This document shows, piece by piece, positions 36,289-45,530 of a stretch of 64,000 bases of DNA. Both the position numbers and the translations under genes were made by a program. The stretch comes from Tritrichomonas musculus. Its lineage: Eukaryota; Parabasalia; Tritrichomonadida; Tritrichomonadidae. The stretch spans positions 620,001 to 684,000 of the forward strand of contig JAPFFF010000011.1 of assembly GCA_039105265.1 (NCBI GenBank), read 5' to 3'. The notes beneath the pieces were generated by a model that saw only the letters and a list, made by a program, of their open reading frames with translations, ran no database searches and had not been told where the DNA came from. Position 1 is the first letter of the stretch, and each line of letters opens with the position of its first letter.

Positions 36289-37050
36289 ATGGCTACAGAA
36301 GCAGTAACTGAGATTGAACATTTACAGCAAATAATCGAGTCACTCCAACAGGAGAACCTCGAATTGATGAAGCATAACCAGCTTCTTCAAGAAGAGAATT
36401 CAAAGCTGACTGAGCTGTTGGAGCAAGTTGATGACGATATTGAAGGACCTGTTGATGAGGAAGCTGATTGTGAAGAGAATTCTAAGTGGCTACCTCTCAA
36501 AGGATTTGATGATTACGTGATTAAAAACTACTACCCATACGACATCAAACGAATATCTACTGGGTGTATTGTTAAAGAATACGACCATGGTGATGGATAT
36601 ATTTGTGCAAGTCTACTTCTGGGTAATAAACAAAAAAATTGTAGAAAGCATGTATTGGTAGCTCGTCAATTCATATTAAATGATGACCCAAAACATAAAA
36701 CAATGGTTGACCACATAAATAAGCACCGAGATGACAACCACACAACGAATCTCCGTTGGGTCACACCAAGCGATAATACCAAAAATAAATCTTCACACAG
36801 AGGTATTGAATATGAGTATGTGAAAGAGATTCCGGATGATGCGATTGTTGTAGATTCATATGGAAAACACAAATTTGAAGACTATTACTTTCACGATGAC
36901 AAATTTTATTTCTACAACGGGATTGAGTATAGAATACTTCATATCTGCACCAATAAGAATGGATGTAAGTATGTATGCGCTATGAACACTGAAGGACAGA
37001 AAACATCAATATGGTACTCCAAATTCAAGCGAATATATAACCTTGAGTGA
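36289..37050 (+). CDS. NUMOD4-HNH endonuclease-like protein
   Basis: The product has 253 residues. An N-terminal coiled coil lies at about 8-50 (LQQENLELMKHNQLLQEENS). A NUMOD4-like module is at about 66-95 (KWLPLKGFDDYVIKNYY). An HNH_3-type nuclease domain lies at about 100-168: GYICASLLL, HVLVARQFI, VDHINKHRDDNHTTNLRW and DNTKNKS, with the His of DHIN and the Asn residues of the HNH motif visible. A C-terminal beta domain (PDDAIVVDSYGKHKFEDYYF) follows. NUMOD4-HNH proteins are known from phage homing endonucleases, and related families are numerous in trichomonads. Here it lies just before the polymerase gene and may be a domesticated homing nuclease. Confidence 0.8.
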   Translation: MATEAVTEIEHLQQIIESLQQENLELMKHNQLLQEENSKLTELLEQVDDDIEGPVDEEADCEENSKWLPLKGFDDYVIKNYYPYDIKRISTGCIVKEYDHGDGYICASLLLGNKQKNCRKHVLVARQFILNDDPKHKTMVDHINKHRDDNHTTNLRWVTPSDNTKNKSSHRGIEYEYVKEIPDDAIVVDSYGKHKFEDYYFHDDKFYFYNGIEYRILHICTNKNGCKYVCAMNTEGQKTSIWYSKFKRIYNLE

Positions 37051-37143
37051 TTCCGATTTGCTATTTAATCGAGTAAAATTCAAAAATAGTATGTTATCAA
37101 CTGCGTTGCGATGATTATTTTTGTATTTTTACCAATGGGGTAA

Positions 37144-40100
37144 ATGAGTAAGATTACTAATTGGAATTTCGATAAAAAGGTTCTACCCACAGACATCGTC
37201 AGAGACTATATCGATCTCATCAATGAGAAGTTCCGTGGGGGTATCTCAACTAGCAGCCCATATGTTGGACAGCTGAGTAGTCTCATAAAGTTCCTGAATG
37301 AGAACTCATTTGTAGATCACACTGGTTTTGATACCGATAATAAGCTCGAGGAATCAGATCTTGATACATTCCTCAGACGACTGAGGCTTACACGTGCTGA
37401 GCAGAGGCGTCTCAAGGTATTGGGATTGGAAGGTGCTGAACGCTTACTGAATAGCAAGATTAATAAGACCCATTTTAATAAAACTGTTTTAACCGCGAGT
37501 GATGTCAAAGATTATATCAAGATCGTCAACACTGAGTTCGGTGGCAAAATCCCAACCGACATATCACAGGCCGCACAGCAGAGCAGTCTCATAAAGTTCC
37601 TGAATGATAATTTATTTGTATATCGCACACGTTTTGATACTAATACCCTTCTCGAGGTCTCAGATTTTGATAGATTCTTCGAGAGACTACATGATGAACA
37701 AGAGGATAAGCTACTGAGGGATGCAACTGAACAGAATCTGCAAGCACTTGAGGAAGTCAGACTTGAGCGGGAACGTGCTAAGCAATTGGAACGGGAGCGT
37801 GCTAAGCAGGAGCGTCTTCAGAAGCAGGAACAGAAGCGGGAACAGAAACTCGCTGAGAAGTCGAAACGCGATCGATTGAAACAGAAGCGGGAACAGGAGA
37901 AGAAACTGGAGCGTGAAAAGCATCGCAAGATTAGTACTAAGAATTTCGCTAAACGTATTATACCCGAGGAAACTGTTGAAGAATATATCGATAAAGCCAA
38001 TGAGGAGTTCGATGCCAACATCCGCAACACATCATATAATGAACGACTGAGCAGTTTCGTAAAGTTCCTGAATGATAATTTATTTGTATATCGCACCGGT
38101 TTTGATCGCGATTATCATATCAAGGAATCAAATCTTGATACATTCTTCGAGATGCTTGAGGCTGAACGAACTAAGGATTACTTCAAGCATTTCGATAGAG
38201 ATGATTACAAGATCGAGGACCCCATTGATGAACGCCAGCAATTGAATACCTGGATTAAGTTCATTCAGCAATTAGATGATGAACACAAAGCATATTCATA
38301 TTTCAACAAGTATTATCCCGAGTATCTCGATAGAGCTGAAATACAAGATATACTCCGAGACAGGACTAAGGTTACAAAACTGAATCATATTATCGGTAGT
38401 AACGCTAGTATTGATGATAACAAAGCATATTCCTATTTCAACAAATATTTCCCCGAGTATATCGACAGAACTGAAATACATAATATACCCCGAGACAGGA
38501 CTAAGGTTACAAAACTGGTCCATATTATCAATGATTCCCCCAAGGCCCCCGAAAATATTGATGATCTCCCCAAGGACCCTGAAAATAATGAAATACTCGA
38601 TTACCTCAGTGAGTTCGGTCATGAGTTCAAATCGAAACACACCGATTTCCTCATGGTGAATGAACCTGATAGCTATGATAGGGCTGTTGAGGCTTGGCAA
38701 TCATATGTCAAATATGCTGATAGTGATTACAATGAGCGTGAGGATATCGATACCTATGAGCCAATATACATATACTACTTCAACTCGATATCCTCATTGA
38801 ACACCATATATGACGGCTTGCAACAGGTCTATAAGCGTGAGGTAAAACCATTCAAAATCTATTTCCAACTCTCGGGTGTATTTGAGACCCCCTATGCTGA
38901 GAAAGTGTTTGGGTATTCATGTGAATATGCAGCTAGGGAAATCAATTGGAACAACTATAAATCGGCTATCCCAATTGTGGTTCGTGATGAGCAATCACTT
39001 GATATCGTGAAGTACTATATTGAATCAGTACTGCACTCATATGAGACCTCAACATCTGGAACCAAGTTGATTCTCGTAGGATCAGTCTCATTCACGGTAT
39101 CTCGAATGGTCAAGGTTAGTGGTCCAATCAAGGATTTACCTCCTGAGATCAAAAATAGCAAATTCATCATCACGGACAACGCCGATGACAATCTATGTTG
39201 GTACCGATTTCTGGCTGCATGTCTAGATGACCATCTAGTTGACCCTGAATCTGGTTGCAAAACTAAGCACCGTACACAGGCAGCTAGGAAGCTCCTATGC
39301 GAGGATCACAATATAGTGTATTCTACTAAGCCATCTCAAGATGCAATTGACCTCCTGAACAACTATCCGGGAACATCAATTGAATCCATGAAGGCATCTG
39401 CCGAGAAGCATCACTTGAATGTGGACATCTATGAGTACTTGGAGGATCTCAAAGTTTATAACCTTCAGGACCAATGGAAATACAATAAGGAGCAGGGACT
39501 GCATTCCAACTCATTTAGGAAATCCGCATTGCTGTACACCCAAAATCGAATCATCCACATAATGTACATCAGGGATGCTGAGAAGCTGACCAACATCCAT
39601 ATCTGCCCAAAGTGTGGCTCATATACCCATTACGGTCATCACAACATGAAGCGTTTCGAGAACCATGTTAAGAACTGTGAGCAGGAACTGCATTCCGGTG
39701 TATTTCGAAAGCGTTTCATACCCAATCGTGAACCACTACCATACTGTCCACATATACTCAGCAATCCGGTGTACGAATATTGCTTAGCATATGGTCTCGA
39801 ATGGAAACCCAACATATATTACATCACCTACGATTTCGAAACTGTTGAACAGCCTGTGAATGCATCTATTGGTTCATCCACAACCATCAACTCACGACTG
39901 ATTCCCCTTAGTGTATCATCATGTGTCAAATCGCAATCTGGTTGTACCACAAAGCACTTCTCATTAAGAGATTCATCTGAGTTCATCATCAAGTGGATCG
40001 AGTGGTTGTTTGAGCAATCCAAGCAGGTGTATCACGATAAGGTTCAATATATGAAATCCTTCATCAATCAACCAGTTGACAATCTCAAAACCATTGATCG

Positions 40101-42756
40101 CAACCTGAATGTGATAACCGTATTTGGATTCAACTCGAGTAGATTCGATAGCAACCTATTCAAGGAGTATCTCAACTACAGTTCAGCCAAGCGAAATATG
40201 TTCTGGAGTGTTGAGCCCAATAGCATCATTGGTACCACATCCTCATTGAAGCAGTTCATATTGAAGTCACCCAAATACGATACCAAGTTGCGATTCATCG
40301 ATGCACAATCATTCGTAGCTGGTGGTACATTACGACAATTCGGGGTAGACTTTGGGGGAGTTGAGAATAGCTCTAAGGGTGTGTTCCCATATGAAGCCAT
40401 CAACACTGAGAACTACAATGAGGTCCTCTCAAAAGCAGAGCCATTTGAGTATGAGGCGTTCTACAGCTATCTCAACCAGAAGAACCCATTGACACCAGAT
40501 GATTACAAACTATATCTCGAGGATGCCAAAAACTATAAAACCCGATGGGACTACCTACTTGCATACAATGATAATGATGTCGAGATGATGATCAAACCCA
40601 TTGACAACCTAATTGCACTCAATGCGCAGTACAACGTGGACCTCATCTCAAACCTATCGCTAAGCAAGAATGCATCCTGTATCAAGTATGCACTCGCATA
40701 TAAGGAATTTGATCCAAATGCCGAATACTCTATACAGAATCCCATTAACAAATTCAAACCAAACCTCGATTGGTGGCGATTCAAATGCGAGAACTACTAT
40801 AACCAGGATGTCAAATATAATCTAGCTCATAAGGACAAACCCAGGAACCTCGATAAATGTGTTTGTGAGGAGCAATTCGATAAGTTCATGGAGATGTACA
40901 ACAATCCAGATACTGGCAAGTGCCATCTCTGTGGTGAGCACTTCACGTGGACCAACAGACCTACTCTCGATAGAATCAATAATGATATCGGTCATGAACT
41001 CAGTAACTGTAAACTCGCTTGTGCGGAATGCAACAGACTTCGCAGTCGTGATGACCCCAATATAACCAAACTCCGAATTCAGCTGAAGAAGTACTGCAAG
41101 ATGATGCATCTCCCAACACTCATCAACGATGAACAGGAGTATTACAGCTTACGGAACAACATCACGGGTGGTCTATCCAATGTCATGCATCGAGTCAACA
41201 TCAAGGGTCATACCAAAATAAACCGTTTTAGGTACAACGCCGTTGATCACAAGGTAATCTCATATGATACTCCACACACGATGACTCATATTGTTGGAGT
41301 TGATTTCAACAGCTTATACCCATCTGCATTCAGTTCAACCAAACATGATGCCAATCCATATCACGGGGGAGTCATGTATATGCCAGGTTCCATGATGGAG
41401 CGATTCGAGGTGTACAAGGATGGGGTCAAAAATATGAAGACCTACAACACATGCATGTATATCATCAACAGCCAGAAGTACCAAGAACACCCCGATTTCC
41501 TATTCAAAGCGGAGGTCATGTTGAAATGCCCATTATCCAAAATCAACTACTTCATCAATTTCCCACCTGTATTTCGCAATTTCGATATCACCAATGATGA
41601 GGCCACCATCGGCCCATATATGCACAACTACATGACTCACAATAAGCTCCCATCTGTTGACAAAACTGAACGGAAGCTGACCATGAGTGTTGATACAATG
41701 GGTACCTATCAGACATTCTCGAATTACTACCTCTGGTTCCTCCTCGACCATGGGCTTGTCATCGAGGATATCAAGAGTCTCACCAAATATGAGGCTCATC
41801 GCGGATTCAACCCATTCGTTAGCGAGTTCATGAAACGCCGTCAGGATATCATATCAGGTACCGTCAAGGGGAATGGCTTGGAACAAGACTTGAGCGTAGC
41901 GAACGAGAAGTTCTATAAGATCAGCATGAATGGCTCATATGGGTACGATGGTATGAATACCGAGAAGTTCTCCAAAATCAAGATATGCTCACGCGATAAG
42001 ACCTTCCAGAATATCATCTACGACAACTATGTCAGTGGCACCAAATTGAGTGATGACAACTATCTACTCCAGATGAACCCGAAGAGCTTCAAATGCACGA
42101 CATGCCTTCAGGAATCATTCTGGACTCTAGATAATGCCAAATTCTGGTATCTCACATTCATATACGACTTCATGTACAAGTGCCTTGATGTGGAGCGATT
42201 CCATTTCATAGAGGGGGACACTGATAGTGCGTATTTTGCGGTTGCTGGTGATGATACCAAGGGGTCCGATCAAGAGTTCAAATACATCATCAAGAATAGG
42301 GCATTCTATGATGAGAACATATATAAGTTCATGCCGAATCCCAATATAAACACAATCGCTGATGAGAAGAAAATACTGGGTCTCTGCATTGAGAAATATG
42401 GTGAGAATATGATAGCGTTAGCCCCCAAGTGCTACACCATATTTAATAGTGGAGCTGTAACCAAGGCACTCAAACTCAAGGGGGTCTCCCTCAAGAAAAA
42501 CCATATTACAAGTGATGATTACAAGGACATCATCGACAATGGTGGTGTGAAGGTTGGCAAAAATATCAATCTGCAAATGACTCGCAATACCAAAATCCAG
42601 AGCAAAATCAGTGAGATGACGATGTCCAAGATCACGGTAAACAAGAATGCTCTCACCGGGACTCACACCAAAATGATTGTCCTCGAGAACCAATCCTGTG
42701 CCCCATTCATCCATGGACTCACATCAGGGGACTATATTATATGCAATTCGAATTGA
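37144..42756 (+). CDS. Protein-primed DNA polymerase B with internal HNH domain
   Basis: The product has 1870 residues, longer than usual for Polintons because of an N-terminal extension of about 850. That extension has three modules (LIKFLNDNLFVYRTxFD ... DxFxxRL), a charged coiled coil (RERAKQLERERAKQERLQKQ) and two copies of KAYSYFNKYxPEYxDRxEI. Exonuclease motifs: YDFETVE at about 895, NSSRFDSNLF at about 1000, YNDNDVEMM at about 1142. An HNH-type zinc nuclease domain (CHLCGEHFTW, TLDRINNDIGHELSNCKLAC, ECNRLRSRDD) sits at about 1260-1304. Polymerase motif A is VDFNSLYPS at about 1387, motif B KISMNGSYGYD at about 1592 and motif C EGDTDSAYF at about 1691. It replicates the element from protein-capped ends (family knowledge). 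It is open. Confidence 0.9.
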   Translation: MSKITNWNFDKKVLPTDIVRDYIDLINEKFRGGISTSSPYVGQLSSLIKFLNENSFVDHTGFDTDNKLEESDLDTFLRRLRLTRAEQRRLKVLGLEGAERLLNSKINKTHFNKTVLTASDVKDYIKIVNTEFGGKIPTDISQAAQQSSLIKFLNDNLFVYRTRFDTNTLLEVSDFDRFFERLHDEQEDKLLRDATEQNLQALEEVRLERERAKQLERERAKQERLQKQEQKREQKLAEKSKRDRLKQKREQEKKLEREKHRKISTKNFAKRIIPEETVEEYIDKANEEFDANIRNTSYNERLSSFVKFLNDNLFVYRTGFDRDYHIKESNLDTFFEMLEAERTKDYFKHFDRDDYKIEDPIDERQQLNTWIKFIQQLDDEHKAYSYFNKYYPEYLDRAEIQDILRDRTKVTKLNHIIGSNASIDDNKAYSYFNKYFPEYIDRTEIHNIPRDRTKVTKLVHIINDSPKAPENIDDLPKDPENNEILDYLSEFGHEFKSKHTDFLMVNEPDSYDRAVEAWQSYVKYADSDYNEREDIDTYEPIYIYYFNSISSLNTIYDGLQQVYKREVKPFKIYFQLSGVFETPYAEKVFGYSCEYAAREINWNNYKSAIPIVVRDEQSLDIVKYYIESVLHSYETSTSGTKLILVGSVSFTVSRMVKVSGPIKDLPPEIKNSKFIITDNADDNLCWYRFLAACLDDHLVDPESGCKTKHRTQAARKLLCEDHNIVYSTKPSQDAIDLLNNYPGTSIESMKASAEKHHLNVDIYEYLEDLKVYNLQDQWKYNKEQGLHSNSFRKSALLYTQNRIIHIMYIRDAEKLTNIHICPKCGSYTHYGHHNMKRFENHVKNCEQELHSGVFRKRFIPNREPLPYCPHILSNPVYEYCLAYGLEWKPNIYYITYDFETVEQPVNASIGSSTTINSRLIPLSVSSCVKSQSGCTTKHFSLRDSSEFIIKWIEWLFEQSKQVYHDKVQYMKSFINQPVDNLKTIDRNLNVITVFGFNSSRFDSNLFKEYLNYSSAKRNMFWSVEPNSIIGTTSSLKQFILKSPKYDTKLRFIDAQSFVAGGTLRQFGVDFGGVENSSKGVFPYEAINTENYNEVLSKAEPFEYEAFYSYLNQKNPLTPDDYKLYLEDAKNYKTRWDYLLAYNDNDVEMMIKPIDNLIALNAQYNVDLISNLSLSKNASCIKYALAYKEFDPNAEYSIQNPINKFKPNLDWWRFKCENYYNQDVKYNLAHKDKPRNLDKCVCEEQFDKFMEMYNNPDTGKCHLCGEHFTWTNRPTLDRINNDIGHELSNCKLACAECNRLRSRDDPNITKLRIQLKKYCKMMHLPTLINDEQEYYSLRNNITGGLSNVMHRVNIKGHTKINRFRYNAVDHKVISYDTPHTMTHIVGVDFNSLYPSAFSSTKHDANPYHGGVMYMPGSMMERFEVYKDGVKNMKTYNTCMYIINSQKYQEHPDFLFKAEVMLKCPLSKINYFINFPPVFRNFDITNDEATIGPYMHNYMTHNKLPSVDKTERKLTMSVDTMGTYQTFSNYYLWFLLDHGLVIEDIKSLTKYEAHRGFNPFVSEFMKRRQDIISGTVKGNGLEQDLSVANEKFYKISMNGSYGYDGMNTEKFSKIKICSRDKTFQNIIYDNYVSGTKLSDDNYLLQMNPKSFKCTTCLQESFWTLDNAKFWYLTFIYDFMYKCLDVERFHFIEGDTDSAYFAVAGDDTKGSDQEFKYIIKNRAFYDENIYKFMPNPNINTIADEKKILGLCIEKYGENMIALAPKCYTIFNSGAVTKALKLKGVSLKKNHITSDDYKDIIDNGGVKVGKNINLQMTRNTKIQSKISEMTMSKITVNKNALTGTHTKMIVLENQSCAPFIHGLTSGDYIICNSN

Positions 42757-42863
42757 ATATGGAGATAACCCCTAAATATGGGGTGTGGTAGAATTCTACC
42801 AGACCCGGATTTCATGGAGATAACCCCTAAATCCCTGGAACAGCAAAAATGCTTTCCCGATAA
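42757..42863. repeat. Dispersed palindromic repeat, long copy, between polymerase and fibre
   Basis: This copy has GATAACCCCTAAATATGGGG, the palindrome TGGTAGAATTCTACCA, then AGACCCGGATTTCATGG, a second AGATAACCCCTAA and a CCTGGAACAGCA block. It fills the whole gap between the two convergent genes. Homologous copies are at 24538, 52480 and 58688-58746. Confidence 0.75.
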
Positions 42864-45512
42864 TTAGGCCTTAAACACAGCTAATGTGGATCCGTTGATG
42901 ATACCAGTTATGATACCCACTGTCATACGATTTATTTTTGAGGTTATCGCGGTCTCACCAGTGAGTATCTTCAGTTTATTATCAGCGTTATCGATGAATA
43001 CCTCATCCCCAATGGAATAGCATGAGGAGTCCTCAACCTTAACCATGTAATCCCCATGAGTGGCGAATGTGATACAACCATTGGCTTCATCGATTCTCAC
43101 GCATATACCAACATACTCCTTCCAGGTACCAGTGGTCTTCACACTACATATGCAATCAGTGGTGTCAGCTTCAGTGCTAGGGATCCATTTCGAATCCTCA
43201 CGATGATACACCTTACCGGTCATATATACTGGAGCTCCAATGACGAAATCGGTGATGGTGTTAACCGATGACTCGATTGGGGAGTAGTGGGTGATGGTTG
43301 TACTGGCGATTGCGTGTAGTTTATCAACATATGACTTCAATGCAAAGTTATCAGTCACATATTTCACCGAAGTAATCATATCATTGTTCACATGTCGGTG
43401 ACGGATTAATGTGATAGATGCATCATATATATTGGTCAGTGTATCGTCTTCAGCTCTCAATGAGATAATATGGGTATTATAATTAATATTTATTAATTCA
43501 CCCCCGGAGGGGCTGAGAGCTGTCGCATCACCACTGGTTGATTTGTAAATCATATTCAAACTCTTAAATAAACTGTATCCGTATTCAGCTTCTTCATATG
43601 ATGCATCATCAGCATTTCGTTTGAATTTGACGATAATAGTTTCGGTAGTGAATACTTTCCTTACATCATCATCTGGGATTACACAACCACGATCATTCTG
43701 TGTACATTGAATTGCGATTTGTTGGGAACCTTCATTAGTAATACTCTCAGTTTTTACAAATGGTGATTCGATTTGAGCTTTAATGACATTCATTAACCAT
43801 TGAGTATTGCCACTTGAATTATACACCATAAATTCACCACGATCATACCATACAATATATGATCCATTATCTAACATCATTCTATACCCTCGCTTATATT
43901 TTTCATAAGGCTTGAATATCAAATCAAAATGTTGTATATTGTTAATGTAATCCGTGTTAGAACCCCAATTAACATCAAATATCACATGTATATCGGTTTC
44001 TGGTAAGTATGGTTTTACAAATATATAATCACGAACTGGATTCGGATATTCAATATTCAATTCAGTGCCATATAGTGCGGTACTCAGTGCAGATTCATTA
44101 ACCAAATCAGTGGGGATCTCAGGGATATCCGTTTTGAGAGCGTACTCACCTAAGTTCGCAAGCTTCGCGTAAGACTGTAAGTCCTGCGCTTTAGCGTACT
44201 CACCTAAGTTCGCAAGCTTCGCATACTTCCCATCAGCCACATCCTTGGTCTCATACTTATCTAATTCATATGCGAGCTCATCTTCATCGACGAACTTCTC
44301 ATCAGCCTGACCACTAGTATAATATGGTGTCAAGTCAACTGGTTCTGGGATATCCGCTTTGAGAGCATAAGTGTTCTTCACGTATCTCGCCGAATAAGCG
44401 TTTTTATCTGTTGGTTCGACAGTTTTGGTTATTGAGCATGACAGTATTTCCGGTGTATCACCAGTTCCTGGATTGATTAACTCATGGGAGTTATACAGAT
44501 ACCAAAGACTAGAATCACTTCCTTCCATGCGCAGTATCTGAGAGGGTAGATTATCATCATCGTCATTGTACGAATAGTCTGCGTGAACATAATGGGCCGT
44601 ATAGTAGCTGTCTGATGAGACAATATCCAACCCATATTGCTCAATCAGTACATGATATGGGTCGTAATCCAAATCAAGAATTGTATTATTGGCGATTGTG
44701 AATTGAATAGTTGTTTGCCCCTCGATAATCTCTGGGATATAGCCTTTCACTTGATCAATAATCGCTGGGAGGTCATCTTTTGGAACATATTGTTCGGAAC
44801 AAGAATCCAAAGCCGCTTGAAGACCTTCATTAGCCGCCATACTTGTTAAACACATTGATGCTTGAGCTGATAATGGTTTAACATCTTCAGCCATCAATTT
44901 CTGAAACATTTCGTCTGGTAATTGATCTCTTATGTTCAATTGCAACTCACTATTTTTGAGAACTGTGGGTATCTCAGGGAGGTCCTGGGTCTTCACATAC
45001 TCACCTAAGTTCGCAAGCTTCGCGTACTCGGTCATATCTGGTAAGTCCTGGGTCTTAGCATACTCACCTAAGTTCGCAAGCTTCGCATACGGTTCCAAAG
45101 CAGTACTCAATGAATCACTCGTAACGATGTTCTCAGGGACCTCAGGTATTTCAGTAGATAGCGCACAGTTTTTGGCGATGTAATCACGTAATTCCCCAAT
45201 GGCACCATCCACATCTTCACTAGATGCGTACTTCAGCATCTCCGTATTGAAATCCTCGGTTTTCACATAGTCGAATAGCTGGGTTTGCAAAGCGTATGAC
45301 TCAAGGTCCTTGGCTAAGGCATATTTTTCGAGTTGCTCACCAACTGTACTCGTAATGAGTTCCTTGATTTGCTCCTGGTTGGGACCAGTTATATTCGAGC
45401 CATTGGACCCATTGGCATGGCACATACATGCATACTTTTTGATGTATTCTATTAGTAACTCGTCAATAGTGGACGCTTTTATTGAAAATTCACTCTGTTC
45501 TATACTGAACAT
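42864..45512 (-). CDS. Fibre protein (C copy)
   Basis: The 882-residue product matches the B fibre over the N-terminal 160 residues and the C-terminal 145, but differs in two internal tracts: an extra segment (KNSELQLNIRDQLPDEMFQK and following) and a beta-rich region (PYLPETDIHVIFDVNWGSNT). Repeats EYAKLANLGEYAKTQDLP arise from a DNA repeat containing CGCAAGCTTCGC. It also carries one in-frame ALSPSG repeat (DATALSPSGGE). Trimeric attachment-fibre function is inferred. It starts 18 bp from the divergent DxNGD gene. Confidence 0.65.
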   Translation of the reverse strand: MFSIEQSEFSIKASTIDELLIEYIKKYACMCHANGSNGSNITGPNQEQIKELITSTVGEQLEKYALAKDLESYALQTQLFDYVKTEDFNTEMLKYASSEDVDGAIGELRDYIAKNCALSTEIPEVPENIVTSDSLSTALEPYAKLANLGEYAKTQDLPDMTEYAKLANLGEYVKTQDLPEIPTVLKNSELQLNIRDQLPDEMFQKLMAEDVKPLSAQASMCLTSMAANEGLQAALDSCSEQYVPKDDLPAIIDQVKGYIPEIIEGQTTIQFTIANNTILDLDYDPYHVLIEQYGLDIVSSDSYYTAHYVHADYSYNDDDDNLPSQILRMEGSDSSLWYLYNSHELINPGTGDTPEILSCSITKTVEPTDKNAYSARYVKNTYALKADIPEPVDLTPYYTSGQADEKFVDEDELAYELDKYETKDVADGKYAKLANLGEYAKAQDLQSYAKLANLGEYALKTDIPEIPTDLVNESALSTALYGTELNIEYPNPVRDYIFVKPYLPETDIHVIFDVNWGSNTDYINNIQHFDLIFKPYEKYKRGYRMMLDNGSYIVWYDRGEFMVYNSSGNTQWLMNVIKAQIESPFVKTESITNEGSQQIAIQCTQNDRGCVIPDDDVRKVFTTETIIVKFKRNADDASYEEAEYGYSLFKSLNMIYKSTSGDATALSPSGGELININYNTHIISLRAEDDTLTNIYDASITLIRHRHVNNDMITSVKYVTDNFALKSYVDKLHAIASTTITHYSPIESSVNTITDFVIGAPVYMTGKVYHREDSKWIPSTEADTTDCICSVKTTGTWKEYVGICVRIDEANGCITFATHGDYMVKVEDSSCYSIGDEVFIDNADNKLKILTGETAITSKINRMTVGIITGIINGSTLAVFKA

Positions 45513-45530
45513 TTACTATAAAATAAAGGT
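45513..45530. promoter_or_regulatory. 18-bp bidirectional promoter gap (C)
   Basis: This is the same A/T-rich gap as 31451-31468 in B, between the fibre and DxNGD start codons, preserved in length and sequence. Confidence 0.5.

Noticed and set aside
36289-37050. Mobile intron or inteins around the HNH genes
   Set aside because: No splice-like or intein junction motifs are seen; the HNH gene is free-standing and the polymerase HNH is continuous in frame with no intein blocks.
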